DNA of 64,000 nucleotides, taken from assembly GCF_964656455.1 (NCBI RefSeq), contig NC_135726.1, positions 23,509,168 through 23,573,167 of the forward strand, given 5' to 3'. Below the pieces are notes generated by a model that had not been told where the DNA came from, did not search any database, and worked only from the letters and a program-made list of their open reading frames with translations. The translations under genes and the position numbers were made by a program. Positions 23,505-34,200 of this stretch are shown piece after piece (within the stretch, counting starts at the first letter, position 1; each line of letters opens with the position of its first letter). This DNA comes from Halichoerus grypus (lineage: Eukaryota > Chordata > Mammalia > Carnivora > Phocidae).

Positions 23505-24010
23505 TATTTTCCCCTTTTGCCCGCTCTACTTCTCTCACTCAGGCTTCAAACCCAGCTCAAGTATCACCTCCTCCAGGAAGCCTTCCTTCACTTTGGCTTC
23601 TTTCTGAGATCATTATAGTGGTTGTCTTCTTTTACTTGTTCCATAGATCTCCTTTTTTTTTTTTTTTTTTTCCTAACATCCAATGCCTCCCTTCCTACCC
23701 TCTACCTACTTTCTTTCCTACCTTCAAATATACAAAGCTCTTTCTCAGCCCAGGACCTTTGAACACATATGCCTGTGTTTCCCTCCAGAGAATGTACTAG
23801 CTCCTTCTCTGCCTTCTTATTCTGATTTAAATGTCATCTCTTCAGAAACTGCCATGAACATTTTTCCCACACACTCACAATATAGTATGAAATTCTTTGC
23901 CTCATGAACTGTACTAATGGCTGGTTGAATAAGTCTTTTCTTTCTTGAATCCCTGACTCTTAGCAAAACCTTAAACAAAGTGGTGCTAAATAATGTGTAA
24001 TTATTGAATT
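23505..24010 (+). mobile_element. L2 3' end, sense, interrupted by a local duplication
   Basis: 'agctcaagtatcacctcctcc' with 'aggaagccttccttcac' is the L2 motif ctcaaatgtcacctcctcagagaggccttcc. After the inserted block at 23646-23876, 'cctcatgaactgtac' and 'gtggtgctaaataatgtgta' with 'attgaatttttgaatg' fit the worn L2 terminus (gtgctcaataaatatttgttgaatg). Confidence 0.55.
23646..23876 (+). repeat. Composite local duplication from two downstream donors
   Basis: 23646-23706 matches 26381-26437: gatctcc, a T run (19 Ts here, 15 there), then cctaacatccaatgcctccc and on to ctctacc, with one substitution. 23708-23876 matches 25385-25553 over 169 bp without a gap and with a single substitution (atgcctg against atgtctg). 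Donor order is reversed relative to the genome. The second donor is the interior of an L2, so it is the ancestral copy. Confidence 0.93.
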
Positions 24011-25234
24011 TTTGAATGCATCTGGTTATTCAAAAAATTACTATTTTGAGCCATTACATACTTTAAAATTAAAATGATCATTCCAAAGACAAATAATATG
24101 TACATGTTACTGTCTCTTGCAAATGCATAATTATGAAATGTGGTTCTTCAGTGAGGGAATTAAATGGCCTGTTTGAGAAAGGTGCTTTCTGGAAATATAT
24201 CCCTTGGAACTAGTCTTTTGAAAATGAATATACAGAATCATTTATTTTTGATAGAACAGTATCCCTAGGAATAAGGGAAACCAATATTTCTAGAATCCTC
24301 TTATAGGGTTTTCATAATTATCAGTACTTGAAATTTTATCTCAGCCTTTACAAAGATTGCATTAGCATAAAATGTTGTGTTCTTTTGATTTAATATATTC
24401 TTTGAAGGGAAATATTCACCAGAACTAAGAGTTGGGATAGGAAATTATTACCTGCCAGGTGACAAACAATACTTTACACTGATGAGAATTGTATTTTTTA
24501 AAAATGCAAATTACAGAATTTGAGTTGACACTCAACCCTTTTGGAAAAAAAATTGCAAAATCCAAATTGAATATCCACTATTAAAGTAATAGGGCTAGTA
24601 ATAGTAATTGTAGCAAATTGCAAATCCAAAATTAATGTGTTCTTTTTTTGAATGTTACCTGCATTATTTCATTTTGCCAAATCATGTCTGTGCCATGATT
24701 CAACACGATTAGGGTTCCTTAAACTAGAAAAACATGATTATACTTACTACATATGATTATTTCTTTGGAACACTGGGCTGAGGATGTGGGTAAATAAAAT
24801 GGTTTTCCTGATTATAGTGAGGCATTTTGTAGACTATAATTCAGCAGATCTTTGTCTTAGAAGATTCTTCACCTATTAGACCCATAAGACCCTAGAGAAA
24901 TGAAAATGTTCTTTACTGGTATATGGTTGTATATTACAGCATTCCAAATACAAACCAAACCCAAAGATGCTATTCCTGCTGCTATTATGTTCTCCAAAAT
25001 ACACAGTAACAAATTTATGTACCAGGAATCCTTTCCCAAATGTTTGCACTACTTATTCATCTCACAGTTCTCCACTGAACGAACACATTCAAAATAAATA
25101 GAAATACTTATTTATCAAGAAATGTCACTGAAGGCATGGGACCCTGACTGGTCATCAGGAATACTCAATCCCTAAAGAAACTGTCACTATAAGGAAGGAG
25201 TACTTTTGTGCCTACCACTAATTGTATTTGTTGA
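24011..25234. other. AT-rich DNA, no gene seen
   Basis: Nothing recognisable. The plus frame at 24900-25097 is short and has no known domain. Confidence 0.5.
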
Positions 25235-25790
25235 GAATGTTACTTTCCTCTGTTCAAAATCCTTCAGTGGATTACCACTGAATATCCTAACTTCTTACTA
25301 CTGTTTATAAAATCCTACAAAATCTAGTCCCTGCCCCTCATTCTACCTTCCTTGTTCACAATCTTCATCACTCACTCATATCCAACTTTCTTTCCTACCT
25401 TCAAATATACAAAGCTCTTTCTCAGCCCAGGACCTTTGAACACATATGTCTGTGTTTCCCTCCAGAGAATGTACTAGCTCCTTCTCTGCCTTCTTATTCT
25501 GATTTAAATGTCATCTCTTCAGAAACTGCCATGAACATTTTTCCCACACACTCTTCCCCCAATTAACCCTCAATTTTCACTTTAGCCTCATACGAATGTC
25601 TTCATTTTTATTACTGTACTAGTAATTTGTTAACATTTAAAATGCTTTTAAAACATTGAAGGAGGATCCACCTCCATTAGAATATAAGTTCACTTAGTCT
25701 AGATTATAACAATCTTTTCTCCATTACAGTCTCAAAGTACCTGGTCCTCAATATATATTTGCTATTTTCATAAACAGATACATTTTGTTC
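25235..25790 (+). mobile_element. L2 3' region, sense
   Basis: The order matches L2: 'aaaatccttcagtggattacc', 'tataaaatcctacaaaatc', 'aggacctttgaacacatat', 'aaatgtcatctcttcagaaa', 'ccattagaatataagttcac' and 'ggtcctcaatatatatttgc'. Bases 25385-25553 are duplicated almost exactly at 23708-23876. Confidence 0.8.
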
Positions 25791-25802
25791 CCAAGTCAAC
25801 TT

Positions 25803-26345
25803 TTTGCACTGTTTTATCTATCTATTGCTATGCAACCAACCACTCAAAACGTAATGACTTAAAACCACAATAACAAGAGATAATTTATCATGGTTTCTGT
25901 GGGTCAGGAATTCGGGAGTTTGGCTGGATGGTTTTGTTTGGGATCTCTCCTGAGGTTACAATCAGATGACAGCTGGGACTGAGGTCACAGGAAAGCTGTA
26001 CTGGGCCTGGAGAGTGTAATTCCAAGGTGGCTCATTCACAGGACTGGCAAGGTTGCGCTGGCTTCCAGCCAGAACTTTAGCTTCCCTCCATGTGGAGCTT
26101 CTTGAATGTCCTTGAGGCACAGTGACTGAATTCCTCCAGAGGGAGTAATTCAAGAGATGGGGGCAGAAGCGGCATGCCTTTCATGAGCTAGCTTGGGAAA
26201 TTATACACCATCACTACTATCATATTTTATTGGTCAGCAGGCCAGCTTTGATTCAGAGTGTGAGGAGACTACACAAGACCATGAGAAAACATTTCCATGA
26301 GGAAATGAAGAACTTTTTGAAGGCTGGCTACTACATAGGCCTCAA
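25803..26345. repeat. Ancient interspersed repeat, family not named
   Basis: 'attgctatgcaaccaaccac', 'gacttaaaaccacaataac', 'ggtttctgtgggtcaggaat', 'ttggtcagcaggccagc' and terminal 'aggctggctactacatag' match a mammal-wide dispersed repeat whose text I know (tactgctgtgtaacaaac...tttctgtgggtcaggaatc...ggctggctaccaca). I cannot safely give the family name. It follows the L2 immediately. Confidence 0.6.
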
Positions 26346-26380
26346 TTTATTTCTGGCTATCAAAGCTCTGATTCTCCTCT

Positions 26381-26437
26381 GATCTCCTTTTTTTTTTTTT
26401 TTCCTAACATCCAATGCCTCCCTTCCTATCCTCTACC
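26381..26437 (+). repeat. Donor/partner of the composite duplication
   Basis: Carries a T15 tract and the same flank as 23646-23706. After ctctacc the two loci diverge (cccatctg here, tactttc there). Confidence 0.85.
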
Positions 26438-26579
26438 CCATCTGTTCTTTACTCCTTATAATGGACAATTCTGATTCATTTTCTAGACCCTGCTAAACCA
26501 TCTTCATTTTGTCAGAGTATCAACCAGACCAAAAGGCAATCCATGATTCCCAGCCCCAGGGCATGAGCTCAGAAGTAAC

Positions 26580-26662
26580 ATCTTCCTACCCCTTCTCCTT
26601 CCTTTTCTCTCTCTCCCTCTCCTCCGTCTCCATCTCTCTCTCTCCTTCTCTCTCACAGACAC
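26580..26662. repeat. CT-rich low-complexity tract
   Basis: Polypyrimidine text (ccttctccttcc, then runs of ctctctc) ends at cacagacacacatg. Confidence 0.8.
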
Positions 26663-28592
26663 ACATGCTCCCCTGACTAGATACTACCTGACTTGTCTGA
26701 GGTAGGCAGTTTCAGAGATAGATTTTAAATTTAACTCTAAATGAGAAAAATTATGGGCCAAAATTATGTAACTCCTCAAAAACATACAAGAAATTACTCA
26801 TGCGTGCATGGCCTAATTATTATAAAGAAGGATTTATTTTCCTTAACAAATTGATTCCTTTCCATCTACATTTCCTTGATTTCTAGCTGGTATTAAATAC
26901 TCACTTGTAAGTTTCTTAATGGCAAACCTCCTTATTCTCTATCACTTCCTCAAGGAGTGAGACAGCTTATTTTAGCCAGGTTTAAAATTCATTTAAGATT
27001 CATGTATGCCGAGTTCTAGACAAAACACTAACCTTTTGGTGTTTGGTCTTAACTTTGTCAAACATAACTTCCTGCCTTAAAGAAAAAAAGTTTTAAATGT
27101 TAATTAAAAACACTCCAAGTGTCTTAGTCAAAAAATAGTCCTGAACTTAGACCTGTTCTCGCCTACAAAATGATGAGTTACAGTATGAAGCATATGGATT
27201 AAATGTCTCTGCAAATTTAATATGAATTCCAAAATTAGTCAGTATTTGGAAAACATATCTGTGTTTTGATGAATTAACTAGTAAAATGTTTGAGCATAAT
27301 CTAATATAAATTGCAGTCATATCTAATTCCTCCTATCAAAATTGGAAGCATATGCCCTGATTATAGTCATAATTTTCCAGATTTTTCACCAGCAGTTCAA
27401 AAGTTTAATGGGAGCCAAAGGAAATTTATAGTCAGATTAGACAGTTGGTGTTAGTGACAATGACCCAATGTCATTTTCAATCTGAACCATTTAAGTGAAC
27501 ACTAAATACAAACAGAAGTACCAGATTCTTAGGTTTTGGGATTGTAGAGATGATTGAAAATATAGAACATTTGGTCTTCTGTGGGAACGTGATTCATAAA
27601 TCACTATAATTTTCATTAATTTATGATTTATAATTGCATTCTTCCAAGAGGGATTTGAATTGGCTCACAATAAAAGATATATGCAATTGGACTCAATTAA
27701 GCCAAGAGAAGTAGTGCAAGAACACCTGTTTTCCTAATATTTGAACAAGATTTTTATAAGCATTGATTAAACAAAGATTGATTATTATCTTACTATGTGC
27801 ACAGCATAGTGGGGGGGGGGTTAGGATATATAAATAACAAAGCTCCTGCTCTTTCAATTCAGTGACAGTAGAAAATAGATTATGTTTGTACTGCATGTAA
27901 CTACTTTATATAATAAGATGCCATAGGTTTCATGGGAAGTAATAGAGTTTTAAATAACGATATTCACCCTGGCTGAAAAAGAGAAAATAAAACAAACACA
28001 TTGCCCCAGAGCTTAGTATAATTTGACATCAGGCTCATTTTTCATCTGAAACAAATCATTAGAGCTCTGCAGTGATTGGTACCTCCTCTGTGAATAAACA
28101 TCATTTTTCCAAAAGATGCTCAAGAGAGATTAGAAATCAATATAGATTCATTTTTATCTTATAATGGGAACTACTGGCCCTACACAGCTCTATGATGCCA
28201 AGATAGAATCAAGGGGTCAGGGACCTTGTCTTCCCATCTACCGCCCTTGCTCTTTTATGTACATGTAAATTTCAAATCTTCTTCATTCTTCTGACAGGTA
28301 CACTAAAGACACTTGAATTATTTACATGTTCCTAATGTAAAATGGTATGCATTTAGCAACTGAGCCAAAATCTTTTTGCAAAGAAACCTAGTTTTAAAAT
28401 ACCAGAGCAGTATAGGATTAGTGAATCTCAGCAGAGGTGTAAGAATTAACCTCACTCAAGGTATTTTAACCAGCACATGCAATAGAGGGATAAGAAATGA
28501 ATTCATGATAGCTAATTCTTCCATCACTGTCTTAAATTTCTTCTCATACCTATCTCCCAGTCCTATTTTCCTTCTTCTTCCTTTTAACTCTT
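26663..28592. other. Repeat-poor AT-rich block
   Basis: No gene or transposon recognised. A G10 run lies at about 27811-27820. The frames at 27693-27896 (minus) and 28376-28627 (plus) have no visible domain, and the latter runs into a T tract. Confidence 0.5.
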
Positions 28593-28610
28593 TGAATTGT
28601 TCTTTGTTCT

Positions 28611-28800
28611 TTTTTTTTTTTTTTTAAAGATTTTATTTATTCATTTGAGAGAGAGAGAGCACATGAGAGGGGGGAGGGTCAGAGGGAGAAGCAGACTCCC
28701 CGCTGAGCAGGGAGCCCGATGCGGGACTCGATCCCGGGACTCCAGGATCATGACCTGAGCCGAAGGCAGTCACTTAACCAACTGAGCCACCCAGGCGCCC
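28611..28800 (-). mobile_element. Can-SINE, minus strand
   Basis: T tract, aaagattttatttattcatt, GA-rich zone, then gagccacccaggcgccc. A perfect 18-bp TSD, tgaattgttctttgttct, is at 28593-28610 and 28801-28818. A well-preserved young copy. Confidence 0.98.
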
Positions 28801-28818
28801 TGAATTGTTCTTTGTTCT

Positions 28819-29691
28819 TTAAGTGGCTGCAATTTGTATAGTACAGGGAAGTTTCCGTAAGCCACTGGTCTGACTCCGTAGCATCTACAGAGCACAATAT
28901 TAATGAGCCCTTCAGTTCACACTTCATTTGTAGCTTCACTCTTGAACCTCTACCCTCAACCCACTCCTTCTCTCCTTATCTCCACTTCATAGCTTATTTT
29001 CCAATTTTCAGCCTGGTCTTAAATTTAATTCAGAAAATACTTTTCACCTTAGGAACACAAACTTGACTCATTTTAGAAGAAAACAAAATGTGACCTCTTC
29101 TACCCATGGGTTTGATCCAATCTTAAGGTCCTCACATTCTAACAGTACTGCTATATTACAACAGTCAACATCATGGAACATTAGAGAAAAAAGTCACAGT
29201 TCATGTGGATACATGTGGGATGAGATTAGGGAAAGTATCAGTTCATTTATACTTTTCTTCAGGAAAAAAAAAAAAACTACTTTGAATTACAACCCAAATT
29301 ACAAATAAGGATAAAAATAATGTGAACATTCTCATTTGCACTGCAGTTGTGACTTTAATAAACTACTCTTTGTCTATTCAAAACGATTCTGACTCTATCT
29401 GATGTAATGTCAGCCAAGGATAATCTTGAGATTTGCCCATCTCTTATTTACTATTTTAATTTTGCTCAAGACATTTTATGTTTCTTGGCAAGCAAAGGAT
29501 AATTTTGGAGGGAAAAGTATTATAGAGTTTTATTTGTTAAAAAGGGAACAAAGCTTCATGTACGAAAATGGCATAGAACCCACCCTCAAAATGAATACAT
29601 TGGTAGGATGTTAAAGATTTTTTACATCAACTGTTGGTTTTGTGTTGTTCTTATTTTACATTTGTTTATTTTACCTCTTCTTCCTACTTGA
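28819..29691. other. Unassigned DNA
   Basis: No repeat or gene recognised. An A tract lies at 29264-29275. Confidence 0.5.
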
Positions 29692-29711
29692 CTAGACATT
29701 TTTATGTTATT

Positions 29712-30131
29712 TTTTAAAAATTTTATTTATTGGGGCGCCTGAGTGGCTCAGTCATTAAGTGTCTGCCTTGGGCTCAGGTCATGATCCCAGGGTCCTGGGA
29801 TCGAGCCCCACATCGGGCTCCCTGCTCCGCGGGAAGCCTGCTTCTCCCTCTCCCGCTCCCTCTGCTTGTGTTCCCTCTTTCGCTGTGTCTCTCTCTGTCA
29901 ATAAATAAATAAAATCTTAAAAAAATTAAAAATAAAAAATAAAATAAAATAATTATTTATTTATTTGAGAGAGTGAGCACATGCCCACAAGTTGGGGGGG
30001 GCGGGGCAGAGGCAGAGGGAGAAGCAGACTCCCCATGGAGCAAGGAGCCCTACGCAGGGCTCATCCCAGGACTCTGGGATCATGACCTGAGCTGGAGGCA
30101 GAAGCTTAACTGACTGAGCCACCCAGGCAAC
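29712..30131 (-). mobile_element. Can-SINE, minus strand, hosting a second SINE
   Basis: The TSD ctagacatttttatRttatt (29692-29711 and 30132-30152, one mismatch) frames the whole block. The reversed A/T-rich end (ttttaaaaattttatttatt) is split from its continuation (ttatttatttatttgagaga) by a complete plus-strand SINE. The right part ends gagccacccaggcaacc, the reversed head. The CT-zone complement holds a G run (29994-30006). Confidence 0.93.
29732..29940 (+). mobile_element. Can-SINE, plus strand, nested in a minus-strand SINE
   Basis: Head ggggcgcctgagtggctcag, B box gatcgagcccc, CT tail with 'gcttgtgttccctctttcgc' and aataaataaataaaatctt, then A-rich sequence. It landed in the poly(A)-side end of the older SINE, whose tttatttatt is duplicated on both sides. 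Confidence 0.95.
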
Positions 30132-30152
30132 CCTAGACATTTTTATATTATT

Positions 30153-30375
30153 ATAAACACTTCAAAACTAACATTATAATAGGAAATTATAATTACCTAT
30201 TTTTTTTACAAGGAAAATGTGTTATTATCATTTAAATTCCTAACATGGTTTCCCTCAAACTGTTCTAAATCATCAATAACAATGGTCTGTTAATGAACAC
30301 CATCACCACAAACCCCCAACAGGAATTTTTAGAATTTAATTTTATTTGTTTTTAATTTTTTTAATTTTAATTTTT
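30153..30375. other. AT-rich spacer
   Basis: Low-complexity T/A-rich DNA (30330-30378). No gene. Confidence 0.5.
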
Positions 30376-30390
30376 TATCTCAATAATTTT

Positions 30391-30566
30391 TTTTTAAGAC
30401 TTTATTTACTAATTTGAGAGAGAGAGAGAGTGCACAAGCACGGGGAGAGGAAGAAGCAGACTCCCTGCTGAGCTGGGGGCCTGACATGGGGCTCGAACCC
30501 AGGACCTGGAGATCATTACCTAAGCCGAAGGCAGATGCTTAACCATCTGAGCCACCCAGGCGCCCC
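30391..30566 (-). mobile_element. Can-SINE, minus strand
   Basis: tttttaagactttatttacta, GA-rich zone, then gagccacccaggcgcccc. The 15-bp TSD tatcYcaataatttt (30376-30390, 30567-30581) has one mismatch. Confidence 0.97.
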
Positions 30567-30581
30567 TATCCCAATAATTTT

Positions 30582-31697
30582 GTAAAAGGATCTTTGTATT
30601 TCATACATAATGCAAGAATTTTATTCGTGTTTCCAGTGATGTTATCAAAAAATACCTATTTACCCACACATACCGTAGGTAAAAAACCTATAAGGGAAGA
30701 TAAGGACCGAATCTTCCATCCTTCAACGGAGTCTACTTAACAGTGCCAGAAACCTATTGTTGTCTATTCAAGTGTCTTCACTTGAGTAACCAATACATCT
30801 TCATTAAGTACTTACTATAAGTGACACACTTCATCTGCTATCAATTAAAGTTGGTAGAGACAAAGGAGCTGCCTTGATTTCCCCATGGTCATACTGATTC
30901 TAATTTTATGGTGCCAGGACATATCTTCCCACCATATTCTTGCCTAAAATTAGGTGATAGAAAATCACAGGACAACAGAAGTACTAAAGGCCAATCTTAG
31001 GATTTTCCTCACTTGATTCCTAACTTGTCCCCATTTCATACTCATTTCCACCAGGTATCCAGTACCTGCCTCCATAGTCTACTTGCAATCCTATGCCTGG
31101 ACATAGATTTGTCTTTTTGTACTGTCTTTTTTATCTTAGCACCCCTGCTTTAGTGGATTTGAACTCTTAGTAATTCTCTGATATTCTTGTTCCAGACAAA
31201 CTTGGTAGAGTATCCTGTTCCATTTTTTCCCCCTTTGGCCTCAACTATTGTCTCTAGTTTACAAATGTATTTTGATCACTGTCGAAGGCAGACATCACTG
31301 TAGGTGATCAGTTAGTGTATTCTATACATCCAAGTTGGTTCAGAAAGCCTGGCAGATCCCTGTGTATTTTTATAAAATTGTATGTACTTTGTCCAATTCA
31401 AATGCTATCATTCTTCATTTATTCAATCTGGATCTCCCTAATGACATCACTGAAGGTGAAGCTGTTAGCAAATTATATTGTCGCTCTCATCTTAATGATG
31501 GAGAGAATTCTATGGGGTTCCCTTACCCTTCTTACAAAACCATTATATCATCATGGTAGTGAAAACAATGCCCCAGATCTATTTCTATCTCTATCATCTC
31601 TATCTCCATCAATATCTGTATCTATCTTTTTTTTTGGGGGGGGGGGGAGTGGGCAGATCCCGGAACAACTTATAACAACAATAAGGTTTTACAATAA
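30582..31697. other. Unassigned DNA; G13 run near its end
   Basis: No repeat or gene recognised. A T8-G13 tract lies at about 31629-31648. The 162-codon frame starting at 31315 reads through this G run and the A tract of the next L1 and is not a gene. Confidence 0.5.
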
Positions 31698-31710
31698 AAA
31701 TCTGACACAG

Positions 31711-31712
<2 letters not shown>

Positions 31713-31744
<32 letters not shown>

Positions 31745-32032
31745 AAGATAGTAGGAAGGGAAAAATGAAGGGGGTGGAAATCGGAGGCGGAGATGAACCA
31801 TGAGAGACTACGGACTCTGAGAAACAAACTGCGAGTTCTAGAGGGGAGGGGGTGGGGGGTGGGTTAGCCTGGTGATGGGTATTAAGGAGGGCACGTATTG
31901 AATGGAGCACTGGGTGTTATATGCAAACAATGAATCATGGAACACTACATCAAAAACTAATGATGTAATGTATGGTGACTAACATAACATAATAAAATAA
32001 AATTTAAAAATAATAATAAAAAAAGAAAAAAT
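31713..32032 (+). mobile_element. Young carnivoran L1 3' end, sense, 5'-truncated
   Basis: The 3' UTR includes 'gaagggaaaaatgaaggggg', 'aaccatgagagactacgg', a G-rich tract, 'gcctggtgatgggtattaag', 'aatgaatcatggaacactac' and 'taatgtatggtgactaac', then an AAT/A-rich tail. A perfect 15-bp TSD, aaatctgacacagag, is at 31698-31712 and 32033-32047. A run of about 29 A sits at the 5' junction (31714-31742), before L1 sequence starts. Confidence 0.95.
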
Positions 32033-32089
32033 AAATCTGACACAGAGGAAAATTCTAATGATGGAAGTCATCACAACACTTTGGCATCA

Positions 32090-32310
32090 TGCTAGATTTT
32101 GATTTAAATGAGCCTCATTCAAATCTATCTATATCAGTAAATAACACTAGGGACTTTATCAACTGATCCTCTGAGTCTCGGTTTATCTGCAAACCAAGGA
32201 AAATATTTTACGAGGTTTCTGCGTGTAAGGAATTATATAATGGTATGAACCACAAAAGATTAGTCCGTCACATGATCGGTGCTTAATATATGTTAGTTTT
32301 TATAACTATA
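32090..32310 (+). mobile_element. MIR, sense
   Basis: 'cattcaaatctatctatatc', 'tctgagtctcggtttatctg', 'gcgtgtaaggaattatataatg' and 'ggtgcttaatatatgttag' run in the order of the MIR sense strand. Ancient divergence. Confidence 0.65.
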
Positions 32311-32329
32311 AATGATGGTGATAATAGCA

Positions 32330-32530
32330 GCTAAAACTGAGAAACCTCTGTAGGTCAGATACTCTTCTAAATGTTATAATCCAGACAATAATCCAAAATG
32401 GTAGCTAGTATTATTATTGTAGGAGAAACCTGGGGCACCAAAGGGTCAGGCAATTTGCCCAACCAATGTAACATTGTAAAGACTGGGCAGAGGGAGGATT
32501 CAAAACAAAGCAGTCTGGTTCCAGAAACCC
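32330..32530 (-). mobile_element. MIR, antisense
   Basis: 'actcttctaaatgttataat', 'agtattattattgtaggag', 'aggcaatttgcccaacc' and 'cagtctggttccagaaacc' give the reversed MIR order. It faces the preceding MIR tail to tail with about 20 bp between them. Confidence 0.7.
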
Positions 32531-33206
32531 TTTCTTTGACCAAAACTCGCTGCTCCCCTTGTGTGTGAAAAGTTAGTAAACATGAGTAAGGGATAAGTCC
32601 AAAGACAAGTGTTTGTAACAGTATCTGAAATTTGGCAGAATTACACAGAAACACTGAGTCTTGCTGAATTAGAATTATTTTTAGCAGGTTTGGCAATTAC
32701 AAACCAGCAGTGATGCTTATCACAGAAGTATTGACTTTTATGGAAACTGTGCACTGTATTGTGTCACACTGATTTAAATGAGATAGATTAGTTTCCATCT
32801 CAGCTCAATTAAGTGCAAAGAGCACCCTTGATAATGGATATCTCATATTGATTTTAGGCATATAGATTGAATAGACTGGAAGCTGATTGAAATTTATGGA
32901 AAGGAATTAGCAATAAAGTGATTTAATCAAAAGTTTATTGAAAATAACTAAAACTAATGGAGTTTACTGAAAGATCTGAGAACTAATTAAATTAATAGAA
33001 AGAAATTACATTTAATTGGGATGTAACTGGACACTACTAAAACTGGATAAAATCCAATGGAAAATGGATAGGTTAATGCCTGAATTTAGATTTATATTAA
33101 AAACATTCAATGCTTAAAGCAGACTATCATCCCATAGAGGTACCCTCACCACTCTCCAGATCTATATAAATATGTTTCCAATAAATATATTTAGAAGAGG
33201 AAAGGG
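32531..33206. other. Unassigned AT-rich DNA
   Basis: No gene or named repeat. Confidence 0.5.
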
Positions 33207-33603
33207 TAACTTTATTTTTTTTGATCGGTGAAGTACCAATTTTATTTTATTATTTTTTATTATGTTGTTAGTCACCATACATTACATCATTAGTTTTTGA
33301 TGTAGTGTTCCATGATTCATTGTTTGCATATAACACCCAATGCTCCATGCAATACGAGCCCTCCTTAATACCCATCACCAGGCTAACCCATTCCCCTACC
33401 CTCCTCACCTCTAAAACCCTCGGTTTGTTTCTCAGAGTCCAAAGTCTCTCATGGTTCATCTCCCCCTCCGATTTCCCCCCCTTCATTTTTCCCTTCCTTC
33501 TCCTAATGTCCTCCATGCTATTCCTTATGTTCCACAAATAAGTGAAACCATATGATAATTGACTTTCTCCACTTGACTTATTTCACTTAGCATAATAACT
33601 TTA
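33207..33603 (-). mobile_element. Young carnivoran L1 3' end, antisense, with double A tract
   Basis: Reversed text includes 'gttagtcaccatacattaca', 'gatgtagtgttccatgattc', 'ccatcaccaggctaaccc' and 'ctcatggttcatctcc', then 'ttgacttatttcacttagc'. The short TSD taacttta is at 33207-33214 and 33596-33603. On the element's 3' side, a first A tract (33240-33262, as T here) is followed by 17 bp of non-L1 sequence (33223-33239) and a second A tract (33215-33222). Confidence 0.93.
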
Positions 33604-33767
33604 AATTGATTAAAAGTTTAGATGAGGTTGAATACATTCAAACTATTTTAAGAGGCAAATTTCTACATGACTTGGAAAGAATAAAAAAAATATTCTGAAT
33701 GATTCATAGTTATAAGCATTTGTCTTCAAAGTATTCCAACCCCTTAAAAGGCAAAACTCTCAAAGTA

Positions 33768-33962
33768 GGGGTGCCTGGGTGGCTCAGTTGGTTAAGCGAC
33801 TGCCTTCGGCTCAGGTCATGATCCTGGAGTCCCGGGATCGAGTCCCGCATTGGGCTCCCTGCTCAGCAGGGAGTCTGCTTCTCCCTCTGACCCTCCCCCC
33901 ACTCATGTGCTCTCTCTCTCTCTCTCTTTCAAATAAATAAATCTTTAAATAAGAGGAAAAAA
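33768..33962 (+). mobile_element. Can-SINE, plus strand
   Basis: Head ggggtgcctgggtggctcag, B box gatcgagtccc, long CT run, aaataaataaatcttta. The 13-bp TSD aactctYaaagta (33755-33767, 33963-33975) has one mismatch. Confidence 0.97.
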
Positions 33963-34002
33963 AACTCTTAAAGTAGGTCGTGCTTAAAATTACAATATCT
34001 TC

Positions 34003-34200
34003 TGGGCGCCTGGGTGGCTCAGTCGTTAAGTGTCTGCCTTCGGCTCAGGTCATGATCCCAGGGTCCTGGGATCGAGCCCCGCATCGGGCTCCCTGCTCGG
34101 CAGGAAGCCTGCTTCTCCCTCTCCCACTCCCCCTGCTTGTGTTCCCTCTCTCGCTGTCTCTCTCTCTGTCAAATAAATAAATAAAATCTTTAAAAAAAAA
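34003..34200 (+). mobile_element. Can-SINE, plus strand, young copy
   Basis: Head tgggcgcctgggtggctcag, 'gcttgtgttccctctctcgc', aaataaataaataaaatctt and an A tract. The perfect TSD aaaattacaatatctt (33986-34001, 34201-34216) and low divergence mark a recent insertion, about 40 bp after the preceding SINE in the same orientation. Confidence 0.98.

Noticed and set aside
23646..23876. Processed (spliced) retrocopy as explanation of the chimeric block
   Set aside because: Donor segments are joined in an order opposite to the genome, no poly(A) tail follows the join, and the donors are L2 and low-complexity DNA rather than exons.
31315..31803. 162-codon plus-strand frame
   Set aside because: It reads through a G13 run, an A29 tract (poly-lysine) and into L1 3' UTR sequence. 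It is an artefact of low complexity.
34003..34075. tRNA-like A and B boxes
   Set aside because: They belong to the tRNA-derived heads of Can-SINEs, with mismatched stems and SINE tails. None of the 17 copies is a true tRNA gene.
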